Assembly: GCA_964412395.1 (NCBI GenBank)
Contig: CAYPOY010000280.1
Location: 1 to 7,045, forward strand
Direction: 5' to 3'
Source: CAYPOY01 sp964412395
GTDB lineage: Bacteria > Chloroflexota > Anaerolineae > B4-G1
DNA: 7,045 bases
Below, piece after piece: positions 1 to 5,882 of the stretch; within the stretch, counting starts at the first letter, position 1, and the number at the start of each line of letters is the position of its first letter. The notes beneath the pieces are model-generated. The model had not been told where the DNA came from. It did not search any database and saw only the letters and a list, made by a program, of their open reading frames with translations. The position numbers and the translations under genes were made by a program.

Positions 1-118
1 TCAGGAGCGAACTTCGGCGGGCTTCCTCCGGGCGGGGCTCTCAGTCCACGACCCCACCTCCCTGTCGGACTCCCTCCGCCTACTCCTCTCCGTCACAGCC
101 TTTCCGACGATCTGTTGT
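1..118 (-). ncRNA. T-box leader, Stem I (partial, runs off the left edge)
   Basis: A T-box riboswitch in the 5' leader of a gene beyond position 1 would sense uncharged tRNA and control an aminoacyl-tRNA synthetase or amino-acid gene. Seen on the minus strand: the AGTA of a loop-E motif at 84-81; helix GGCGG (80-76) pairing with CCGCC (20-16); an AGGGAG bulge motif at 63-58; a distal helix of seven pairs, GGTGGGG (58-52) with CCCCGCC (37-31), capped by a loop containing TCGTGG; then GAA (15-13) and GTTCG (12-8) opposite the AGTA; and basal CTCC pairing with GGAG. This order matches Stem I of T-box RNAs. The specifier is ambiguous: GUU (valine) if it follows GAA directly, or UUC (phenylalanine) one base later, which ends in C and is followed by a purine as many specifiers are. 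The antiterminator with its TGG-containing T-box sequence and the regulated gene are outside the window. The 5' end is inferred from the promoter. Confidence 0.72.
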
Positions 119-125
119 GTGCTAT

Positions 126-154
126 ATTATGCCGCAAAAGCCCCTTTTTGTCAA
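126..154 (-). promoter_or_regulatory. Sigma-70-type promoter of the T-box leader
   Basis: On the minus strand a perfect -35 TTGACA (154-149) is followed after exactly 17 nt by CATAAT (131-126) as the -10. The predicted start is near 119, just ahead of the T-box Stem I, which is the expected arrangement. The -35 overlaps the pgi stop codon (153-151), so the next transcription unit begins inside the 3' end of pgi and no terminator separates them. A 6-bp inverted repeat, CAAGTC/GACTTG (152-157 and 162-167), also overlaps the -35 and could be chance. Confidence 0.72.
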
Positions 155-1233
155 GTCGCTAGACTTGCAGCCTGCGCCTCTGCCAGCCGCCGCTTGAGGA
201 AAACGATGGTCTCCACCGGCGTCGGGTCCACGCCGTTGAGCATAGCCAGATAGAAACTCACATGGTCGTTAAAGTGGATCAGGGACAGCATCTGCGCCAG
301 CTTGCTAACGCCCCGCCCCTGTAGCACCTCGGCCACCACAGTCTCGCGCAGGAGCAGTTCCCGCGTCACCTCCCAGCGCACCTGCACGCGCGGAAGGTCC
401 AGGTTTGAGCGCAGCATCAGCACGGCTGCTCTCTCTCGCACTGCCTGGGGGATGCCGAAGCCCACGACGGCATTGTGGTTGAGCTCAGGCAGTACTTCGA
501 AGAAGGCCCAGTGCTTGGAGTTCTCGTTGAACTGGGTCTTCCAGCGATTGGCGACGGCGGCCAGGAACCCCGCTCCGTAGACGACCGGCAGCCGATCCAC
601 AAGCCGGCCGGCCAGGGACTTGGCTGCGTTGCGCGCCATTGGCACCCCGGGTCCGATCTCCACTTGCCACTCCTCCATCACCCGGGTGGCCTCTTCAAGA
701 TCGGCAGAATAGTCCTGCACCAGCCCCAGCCGGGAGAGGAGCCCCAGCAGCAGAATGAAGGAGTAGCCCAGCGCGGCCCGTGGCTGCGACTGGTAGTCGA
801 AACGAACCTGCGGTATTCCTCTCTCCTGCGCCAGCGCGGCCAGTTTCCCCCCGGTCGTGACCACTACCGGCCGGGTTCCCCGCTCCAGTGCCTCTCCCAG
901 GGCCGACAACGTCTCCTCCGTGTTGCCCGAGTAACTGCAGCCGACGACCAGGGTTTCGGGACCACGGACGAAGGCGGGAAGCGTGTAACCGCGCACGACG
1001 GTGATGGGAACGGCACATTCCCCGGCCACCAATCCCTGGAGCAGTGCCCCACCGATGGCCGAACCGCCCATCCCCAGAATGACGACGTGCCGAACCGCGT
1101 CATATACAGGCGGCAACTCCGGCCCTTGAGCCAACGCCCAGGCCGTTCGACACTGCTGTGGCAGTTCGCCGATGCGTTTGAGCATACCGCTGGGATCGAG
1201 TTCGTCAAAACGTGCATAGTCATCCAGGTTCAT
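151..1233 (-). CDS. Bifunctional phosphoglucose/phosphomannose isomerase
   Basis: This 360-aa cytosolic enzyme of the PGI/PMI family of the SIS-domain superfamily interconverts glucose-6-phosphate or mannose-6-phosphate with fructose-6-phosphate, linking glycolysis to mannose and GDP-sugar supply. Seen: N-terminal SIS domain with GMGGSAIGG (about 54-62) and the phosphate-binding SYSGNTEET (100-108); second SIS half with QFNENSK (234-240) and ELNHN (250-254). By family knowledge the Glu of NENS and the His of ELNHN correspond to the catalytic residues of the archaeal PGI/PMI. The C-terminus carries the family-like GVDPTPVE (334-341). The length is slightly above the usual 300-350 aa and the gene looks complete. 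The ATG has a good ribosome binding site, GGAGG, 9 nt upstream. It lies 34 bp downstream of hsdM in the same direction, but as a metabolic gene it is probably the chromosomal neighbour of the restriction locus rather than part of it. A classical pgi is less likely because classical PGI is much longer. Confidence 0.93.
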   Translation of the reverse strand: MNLDDYARFDELDPSGMLKRIGELPQQCRTAWALAQGPELPPVYDAVRHVVILGMGGSAIGGALLQGLVAGECAVPITVVRGYTLPAFVRGPETLVVGCSYSGNTEETLSALGEALERGTRPVVVTTGGKLAALAQERGIPQVRFDYQSQPRAALGYSFILLLGLLSRLGLVQDYSADLEEATRVMEEWQVEIGPGVPMARNAAKSLAGRLVDRLPVVYGAGFLAAVANRWKTQFNENSKHWAFFEVLPELNHNAVVGFGIPQAVRERAAVLMLRSNLDLPRVQVRWEVTRELLLRETVVAEVLQGRGVSKLAQMLSLIHFNDHVSFYLAMLNGVDPTPVETIVFLKRRLAEAQAASLAT

Positions 1234-1267
1234 TGATCATATCCTCCGTTAGACATATTCAATCGCT

Positions 1268-2776
1268 CTATTCTCCTCCGAGATCCTCCACAATCGCGCG
1301 GAACTGCTCCAGCGCGGCCTCTAAATCATCAACAATCTCCGCCGCCAGCACGTCGGGGTCGGGGAGATTAGCCGTCTCCTCCAGCGACTCGTCCCGCAGC
1401 CAGAAAATGTCCAGGTTGACCTTGTCGCGCGCCATCAACTCCCCGTAGGAGAAGGTGTGCCAGCGGCCCTCGGGGGTCTCCTCCGACCAGGTGGGCATGC
1501 GGTCGTGGCGGTTGGCCGGGTTGTAGCAGGCGACGAACTCGTCCAGGTCGGCGCGGGTGAGAGGGTTCTGCTTGAGGGTGAAGTTTATGTTCGTCCGCAA
1601 GTCGTAGATCCACAGCGTCTTGGTCCACGGAGTCGCGCTGGCGGGCTTGCGGTCGAAGAAGAGGACGTTGGCCTTGACGCCCTGGGCGTAGAAGATGCCG
1701 GTGGGCAGCCGCAGCAGCGTGTGGACGTCGCACTGGTGAAGCAGCCTGCGCCGCACTGTCTCCCCCGCCCCACCCTCAAAGAGGACGTTATCGGGCACGA
1801 CGACGGCCGCGCGGCCGTTGATCTTGAGGATGGTCTTGACGTGCTGCACGAAGTTGAGCTGCTTGTTGCTGGTCGAGGTCCAGAAGTCGTCGCGGACAAT
1901 CGTTTGCGACTCGCGGCGGATCTCCCCCTCCTCGGTGACGTAGGTGACGCTGCTCTTCTTGCCGAAGGGCGGGTTGGTGAGCACCAAGTCGAACCGCTCG
2001 CCGGGGTCGGCAGCCAGCGAATCACCGACGTGGATGGGGCTCTTGCCTCCGTTAGCGCCGCCTGCGGTGAGCGTAGTCGAACCGATGCCGCGCAGGTAGA
2101 GATTCATCACGCACAGCCGGGCGGCGTTATCCACGATTTCCCAGCCGTGCAGCGCCTCGTGGTTGAGGTGGTGCCACTGATCGCGGTCCAGCGGGCCGTG
2201 GTGGGCGGCGATGTAGTCGTGGGCAGCGATGAGGAAGCCGCCGGTGCCGCAGGCCGGGTCGCAGATCGTCTGGCCGGGGCGAGGGGCCATCACGTCCACC
2301 ATCGCCTGGATGAGAGGGCGCGGCGTGAAGTACTGCCCCGCGCCCGACTTGATGTCCTGGGCGTTCTTCTCCAGCAGCCCCTCGTAGATCTCGCCCTTGA
2401 CGTCTATGCCCAGGCCCACCCAGGTCTCGCCGTCAATCAGGTTGATCAGGCGGCGCAGTTTGGCTGGGTCCTGGATGCGGTTCTGCGCCTTGCGGAAGAT
2501 GACGGGGATGAGGCCCGACCCCCGGCCCAGCTCGGCCAGCACCGTGCGGTAACGCCGCTCCAGTTCGTCGCCTTCCAGGCCGCGCAGGCTGGCCCAACTG
2601 TACTTTGGCGGGATGGCGCTGGCCTTGCCGAACTCGCGCTCCTGCTCGTCGGCCATCTTGAGGAAGAGCAGGTAGGTCAGTTGTTCGACGTAGTCGCCGT
2701 AGGAGACGCCGTCATCGCGCAAGACGTTGCAGTAATTCCACAACCGTTGGACGATGGTGGCAGATTCGGTTGCCAA
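1268..2776 (-). CDS. hsdM: Type I restriction-modification methyltransferase subunit HsdM
   Basis: HsdM transfers a methyl group from S-adenosylmethionine to the N6 of adenine in the bipartite site chosen by HsdS, as an M2S complex. From the TTG start the protein is 502 aa, typical for the family. Seen: the N-terminal helical HsdM domain (about 5-130) with VSYGDYVEQLTYLLFLKMAD; GQYFTPRPL (about 147-155); SAM-binding motif I DPACGTGGF (173-181); and the gamma-class catalytic motif IV NPPF (268-271). The open frame extends upstream to 2881 but that part is not HsdM-like and overlaps the zinc-ribbon gene. The chosen TTG (2776-2774) has AAGGAG 8 nt upstream and begins 14 bp after the preceding stop, so it fits an operon. 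No frameshift or missing motif is visible. It is the one intact classical subunit of this locus and needs a working HsdS to bind DNA. Confidence 0.95.
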   Translation of the reverse strand: MATESATIVQRLWNYCNVLRDDGVSYGDYVEQLTYLLFLKMADEQEREFGKASAIPPKYSWASLRGLEGDELERRYRTVLAELGRGSGLIPVIFRKAQNRIQDPAKLRRLINLIDGETWVGLGIDVKGEIYEGLLEKNAQDIKSGAGQYFTPRPLIQAMVDVMAPRPGQTICDPACGTGGFLIAAHDYIAAHHGPLDRDQWHHLNHEALHGWEIVDNAARLCVMNLYLRGIGSTTLTAGGANGGKSPIHVGDSLAADPGERFDLVLTNPPFGKKSSVTYVTEEGEIRRESQTIVRDDFWTSTSNKQLNFVQHVKTILKINGRAAVVVPDNVLFEGGAGETVRRRLLHQCDVHTLLRLPTGIFYAQGVKANVLFFDRKPASATPWTKTLWIYDLRTNINFTLKQNPLTRADLDEFVACYNPANRHDRMPTWSEETPEGRWHTFSYGELMARDKVNLDIFWLRDESLEETANLPDPDVLAAEIVDDLEAALEQFRAIVEDLGGE

Positions 2777-2790
2777 GTTTCTCTCTCCTT

Positions 2791-3048
2791 CTACGTCCTC
2801 GTTTCTTTCACAGTACCCTGGTTGATCTTGACAGCGGGACGCCCGCGTACCATCCTCATGATGCCGACTTCCTTGCCACAACCAGGACAGGTGGGGCGGG
2901 AACCTGCCGGCAGTCCGGAAACCCCCACGTAGTCTTCTCTAATCTCGTCCAGGTAGCACTTGATCAGACGCCCTCTGCCGCACTTAAAGTACTTGAACAA
3001 GAGCTGACCGCATCGACATTCTACTTTGATGACGCGCCCCTTCGACAT
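2791..3048 (-). CDS. Small zinc-ribbon-like protein of unknown function
   Basis: This is an 85-aa basic protein whose function I do not recognise. It has cysteines at 11 and 13 (CRCG), 23, 31, and 54 and 57 (CPGCG). The CxCG and CPxCG knuckles are typical of a zinc ribbon, while C23 and C31 are not in a standard pair. Several Lys and Arg residues surround them (GRGRLIK, VRGRPAVK), compatible with nucleic-acid binding, but that is inference. It sits between the 109-aa gene (37 bp upstream) and hsdM (14 bp downstream), all on one strand, so it is very likely co-transcribed with the restriction-modification genes. Its ATG has only a weak ribosome binding site. The ordered cysteine pattern and operon-like spacing argue that it is real rather than a chance frame. 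It could be a regulator or an accessory of the system, or a passenger. Confidence 0.72.
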   Translation of the reverse strand: MSKGRVIKVECRCGQLLFKYFKCGRGRLIKCYLDEIREDYVGVSGLPAGSRPTCPGCGKEVGIMRMVRGRPAVKINQGTVKETRT

Positions 3049-3085
3049 GCTGTTTCTCGATTAGCGTCACGGTTGGCGTGCGAGA

Positions 3086-3415
3086 TTACGCCGGATACGC
3101 TTCCAAACCTGCACGCATCGCGCCTACAACGGTGCCATCCACGTGTTCTCCACCTGGGGAAAGCCATTCCTCCGGGTCATAGCACTCATCGCTGTACTTG
3201 AAGATAGCAAAGTCCCAGTTGTCCATCGCGCCGTTGTACTTCAAGCGGCAGACGCGGCCGACGCGCCCCCAGTCGTTTCTGTCCAGGTGTAGGTAGCTCC
3301 CCCTGTAGCGCGCGATGTAGAAGCAATTCGAGTCTTGCAGTTCCTTTTTGTTGAACTGCTCCACAATTGCATCCACTTGCGCTCGGACTTGATCTGGAAT
3401 CTTCTTTTTGGCCAT
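3086..3415 (-). CDS. Conserved-looking 109-aa protein in the type I RM operon, function unknown
   Basis: This is a soluble 109-aa protein with no signal peptide or membrane segment. The N-terminus is lysine-rich (MAKKKIPDQVRAQVD), followed by a helix and then an aromatic, beta-rich part (YIARYRGSYLHLDR; RVCRLKYNG; NWDFAIFKYSDECYDPEEW) and a short C-terminal helix (GAMRAGLEAYPA). I recognise no catalytic motif. I have an impression that similar proteins occur next to type I restriction genes but cannot verify this without a search. Its ATG follows directly on the TAA stop of the restored hsdS frame (TAAATG), which indicates translational coupling to hsdS and is also evidence that the shifted frame is the genuine HsdS C-terminus. 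The zinc-ribbon gene follows 37 bp later. A role in DNA binding or in control of the system is possible but not shown by the sequence. Confidence 0.75.
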   Translation of the reverse strand: MAKKKIPDQVRAQVDAIVEQFNKKELQDSNCFYIARYRGSYLHLDRNDWGRVGRVCRLKYNGAMDNWDFAIFKYSDECYDPEEWLSPGGEHVDGTVVGAMRAGLEAYPA

Positions 3416-4925
3416 TTAGAGTAACTCCAACTGTTGTGGCTGTTTCTTCTTCCCGCTACTTCTCCTGCTATCCTTTCTCTTCCCCTCTCGCCGGGCCTTC
3501 TCGGCCCTGATGCGCTCCAACAGCACCGACGCTGGCTCGTCCTCTGGGTCCTGCGGCACCAGCCGGCCCTCGAACGCCTGCTTGAGCACGGCCTGCCGCA
3601 AGCCTTCGCGCGCGCGCCAGCGCCGCCCCCGCCGATGCCTCCAGCGCCGCCACCACCGAAAGCCGCCGCTCCACCTCGGCGACGATGCGGCGTTGTTCGG
3701 CGAAGGGAGGGAGAGGGATAGGAATTCTGCGCATTCGTGACTGGTTGAGCTTGAGCCTTGTAGTACCAGTTACGTAATCACGGTAGTCACTAACATTCAG
3801 GTAATGACAAAGATAAGAATTCAACATCAACCCAGCTATTGCCCGCAACACGTGAGCGTGGTTGTTTACCCAGCTCTTCCCTCGAATAGTGTATGCCTTA
3901 TCCCTGAAGGCCTGAAGAAATGGCGCGCCATCTTCACCTAACAAGACCAATTCATCATCAAAAAGGTAATCATTAATCCACCCGACTTGCCCCGTTGCTC
4001 CGAAGTAAGGGTAAAGCTCGGAGAGAGGTTTACCGGAAATTCTCGCTTCCCTCTCCTTCGCATTGACGGGAACGCGTCGGCTGTCCAGAATATCAACGCA
4101 GTGTTCTAAGGTTGTCCGCACCCATCCCTCCGGCAACTCCGGCAGATCTTCCATATCCGGCGGGACGGGTTCCTTGTACCGCTTGCCGGGGTGCTCCGCC
4201 TCCCAGCGAGCGCGGCGCTCGACCAGGATGCGGGCCAGTAGTTGGTCGGCGGGCTCGTAGTCGCGGCCTTCGGCGCAGGCCAGGGTTGCTTCCGTGAGGA
4301 CGAGCCGCCCCTTGCAGGCAGCCTTGAGGACGGAGGCCTTGTAGCGCCGCAGGTTGGCCTGCGCCCGCTTCAGCGCCGCCACACCTGCATCCAGCCGTGT
4401 GAAGTGCGTCTCGATCTCGGCCACGATGCGGTGTTGTTCAGCGAGGGGTGCAAGGGGAAAGGGAAACGCACGGGTAATTCGTTGGCTGATGTTCGGTTGT
4501 GCTCCACCTGAACTCAACCCAATAAGGTTTGCTCTTTGCTGTTGAAGCCAATGTATGATGAACTTGGGGATAAAGGCATTCTCCAACGTGAACATAGCAC
4601 ACACTGCCTGGTTGGTAGCGGCATCAATTCCTAATATGCCGGTTCTACCCACAGTAGCCCCATACAGTGCCACCACTGGCGTACCTTTCGGGAAAATCTT
4701 GGCGCTGGAGTTACTAAGAGCTTCATCAGTGATGGATTCTTCTACTTCGGAGATTATTCCATCTCGGAGTTCTCCTGACTTAATCCAAGGGATAGAGCCA
4801 TCAATGTAGTACTCGGGGCGCTTGCGAGAGGGTGTGCCGCCGCTGGTGGTCTCCGCAATTTCCCCAATGGTCGTCCACACCCACCTATCGGGTAGTGGCG
4901 GCGTGCCATCTTGCCCATTCACCAA
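3416..4925 (-). CDS. hsdS: Type I RM specificity subunit HsdS, frameshifted near the C-terminus
   Basis: HsdS reads the bipartite DNA target for the HsdM and HsdR subunits. Seen: target recognition domain 1 (about 10-155; LPDRWVWTTIGEIAE to QRITRAFPFPLAPL); a conserved central helix region (160-210; AEQHRIVAEIETHF, LRRYKASVLKAACKGRL); domain 2 (265-405; LPEGWVRTTLEHC to RIPIPLPPFAEQ); and the distal helix region (406-440). The two halves share PLAEQ/PFAEQ-RIVAE, the usual internal duplication. The open frame from 4925 runs to 3468, but its last 45 or so residues are Ala/Gly/Arg-rich nonsense. The genuine end (LRQAVLKQAFEGRLVPQDP to LELL, stop at 3416) lies in another frame. The switch falls at the CG repeat 3607-3617. 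One more CG unit restores a continuous protein of about 503 aa. The start is uncertain: TTG 4925 or GTG 4922, neither with a ribosome binding site (see the repeat at 4924-4971). It may be a pseudogene, a switchable gene, or a base-calling error. Confidence 0.88.
3607..3617. repeat. Alternating CG tract at the hsdS frameshift
   Basis: Eleven bases of strictly alternating C and G, about five CG units, lie at the exact point where the HsdS reading frame changes. Read on the minus strand, the upstream frame gives ALARARR and then nonsense. Adding one dinucleotide gives ALARAREGLRQAVLKQAFEG, which is normal HsdS sequence. Deleting a single base would also restore the frame. Short dinucleotide runs of this kind are prone to replication slippage and to sequencing error. 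Confidence 0.75.
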
Positions 4926-4984
4926 TTCGCCGACTCGCTGATTCGCTGATTCGCTGATTCGCCGATTCGCTCGTTCTCAGCCAA
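4922..4984 (-). other. Possible hsdS leader peptide or alternative hsdS start with a strong ribosome binding site
   Basis: On the minus strand AAGGAG (4996-4991) is followed after 6 nt by TTG (4984-4982), the best-placed start signal near hsdS. From it runs a frame of 21 codons (beginning M-A-E-N-E-R-I-G) encoded largely by the 8-bp repeat, ending at TGA (4921-4919). That stop overlaps a GTG in the HsdS frame (4922-4920) as GTGA, a classic coupling overlap. Loss of one 8-bp unit would put this TTG in frame with HsdS. Either the peptide is a coupled leader or this is the true hsdS start in another repeat state. No peptide of this type is known to me. Confidence 0.4.
4924..4971. repeat. 8-bp tandem repeat, six copies, at the hsdS translation start
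   Basis: Six consecutive 8-bp units of the pattern GATTCGCT on the plus strand begin at 4924, 4932, 4940, 4948, 4956 and 4964. Three are identical (4940, 4948, 4964) and the others differ by one or two bases. The unit is not a multiple of three, so copy-number change shifts reading frame. The array covers the place where the hsdS ribosome binding site would be expected and ends at its putative TTG start. Confidence 0.85.
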
Positions 4985-5023
4985 CGTCCACTCCTTACAA
5001 AACGCCAACACGCTGGAATCCGG

Positions 5024-5473
5024 CTAGAGCCCCCACACTTCCGGCTGAAAATCCTCAGCAAAAGGATTGACAAACCGAACTCCCTCAATGACGGCGCCTG
5101 GGTTAAAGTCCTCGCTGAAGACCACCGGCACCTGGTTCAGGCGGGCGACGGCCCAGATCTGGGCGTCCCAGAAGCTGAACTGGTGCTCGCGCACGCCCCG
5201 GATGGCCTCCAAGACGATCTGCGGGGTCACGTCAAACACCGGCCAGGCGCGGGCCAGTTGCTCAACCTGTTGGGTGGCCTCATTGATGGTCAGCTTAGGC
5301 GCGGAGCCACGGGTCACGACGCTGAAGAACTCGGCCAGGCATTGTGTGCTCAGACGGCCGCTGCCAGTCACCTGGAGCCGCTTGAGCGTGTCAATGGCGT
5401 GCCCTTGCTTGTCAAACTCGACGCGGTCGTGGGCGTAGACCAGGACGTTTGTGTCAACCAGAATCGCGGCCAT
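5024..5473 (-). CDS. vapC: VapC-type PIN-domain ribonuclease toxin
   Basis: PIN-domain toxins are Mg2+-dependent endoribonucleases that cleave RNA, often tRNA or rRNA, and halt translation when their antitoxin is lost. The 149-aa protein shows the full acidic set: D7 in VDTN (N-terminal), E48 in CLAEFF, D103 in FWDAQIWA, and E121/D122 in FSEDF. The length is usual for VapC. No catalytic residue is missing, so the toxin is predicted to be active. The ATG lies 20 nt inside the 3' end of vapB, so translation is coupled to the antitoxin, and there is only a weak ribosome binding site of its own. It sits between the hsdR remnant and hsdS, in the same direction, and its stop is about 100 bp before the hsdS start. 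The RNA target cannot be told from sequence. Confidence 0.93.
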   Translation of the reverse strand: MAAILVDTNVLVYAHDRVEFDKQGHAIDTLKRLQVTGSGRLSTQCLAEFFSVVTRGSAPKLTINEATQQVEQLARAWPVFDVTPQIVLEAIRGVREHQFSFWDAQIWAVARLNQVPVVFSEDFNPGAVIEGVRFVNPFAEDFQPEVWGL

Positions 5474-5750
5474 AGCGGCTCAAACGCTCCTCGTAGATAT
5501 CTTCCCGCGTCCACGTCCGTCCCTGACCCGCCACGGGGCCCTGGGCATGCAAGTCTAGCATAAACTGATAGGCCTGTTCCCAGGCGGCAGGATCGGGAGG
5601 GAGCGATAGCCTCTGGCTCCCACTTATCTGCTGGTCAATCGCCCGCCGGATCAACTCAGCCTCGCTTACCCCACGTGCCTGTGCCAACTGCTTGAGCACG
5701 GCATCTTGCCGGGGTTCGATGTAGACCTGCTTGCGTACCATGACCGCCAT
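5454..5750 (-). CDS. vapB: VapB-type ribbon-helix-helix antitoxin
   Basis: This 98-aa antitoxin is predicted to neutralise the overlapping VapC and to repress its own operon. The N-terminal part (about 5-42; RKQVYIEPRQDAVLKQLAQA, then RGVSEAELIRRAIDQQI) reads as a CopG/Arc ribbon-helix-helix domain: one beta strand that would form the DNA-binding ribbon of a dimer, then two helices with the turn at GVS. The C-terminal half (AWEQAYQFMLDLHAQGP, RTWTREDIYEERLSRYG) is the expected toxin-wrapping segment. The ATG at 5750 has a near-perfect ribosome binding site, AGGAGG, 6 nt upstream. The stop overlaps vapC by 20 nt. A promoter with a palindrome lies 45-85 bp upstream, consistent with autoregulation. 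Confidence 0.92.
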   Translation of the reverse strand: MAVMVRKQVYIEPRQDAVLKQLAQARGVSEAELIRRAIDQQISGSQRLSLPPDPAAWEQAYQFMLDLHAQGPVAGQGRTWTREDIYEERLSRYGRDSG

Positions 5751-5793
5751 AGCTCACCTCCTCGTCTATTGACTCTGACCGTCAAAACAGGTG

Positions 5794-5834
5794 TGTATAC
5801 ATTACATTATACATCGAATATGGTGTGAACGCAA
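5794..5834 (-). promoter_or_regulatory. vapBC promoter with palindromic operator
   Basis: On the minus strand TTGCGT (5834-5829) and a perfect TATAAT (5811-5806) are separated by 17 nt, reading toward vapB. An inverted repeat TGTATA/TATACA (5794-5799 and 5808-5813, 8-nt spacer) overlaps the -10. VapB and other ribbon-helix-helix antitoxins usually bind such palindromes over their own promoter, so this is the likely autoregulatory operator. The module therefore seems to be expressed independently of hsdR. Confidence 0.65.
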
Positions 5835-5882
5835 GGGGGCATCCCCAACCCTGGCTGGCTTCCAGGGGCGGTGGACACGCGC

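Noticed and set aside
152..167. Inverted repeat CAAGTC/GACTTG as a terminator after pgi
   Set aside because: It has only six pairs, no T tract follows on either strand, and it overlaps a consensus -35 box, so a terminator role is not supported.
475..1236. Plus-strand open frame of 253 codons opposite pgi
   Set aside because: It is antisense to a well-supported isomerase, is rich in Pro/Arg/Gln, and has no plausible ribosome binding site or domain.
1230..1240. TCATTGATCAT shared with 6947-6957 as a possible element boundary
   Set aside because: An 11-bp match containing a short palindrome can arise by chance in 7 kb, and nothing else aligns around the two copies.
2777..2881. N-terminal extension of HsdM to 2881
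   Set aside because: The 35 extra residues do not look like HsdM, overlap the zinc-ribbon gene, and lack the ribosome binding site found before TTG 2776.
1457..2932. Long plus-strand open frame of 491 codons
   Set aside because: It lies wholly opposite hsdM, whose protein has clear family motifs. The plus frame gives a Val/Ala/Gln-rich sequence without recognisable domains, as expected from the antisense of a GC-rich gene.
4924..4971. CRISPR array
   Set aside because: The units are 8 bp and contiguous with no spacers. It is a simple tandem repeat.
4885..5088. Minus-strand open frame of 67 codons across the 8-bp repeat
   Set aside because: It overlaps vapC and hsdS in another frame and has low-complexity Ser/Arg sequence derived from the repeat; no start signal was seen.
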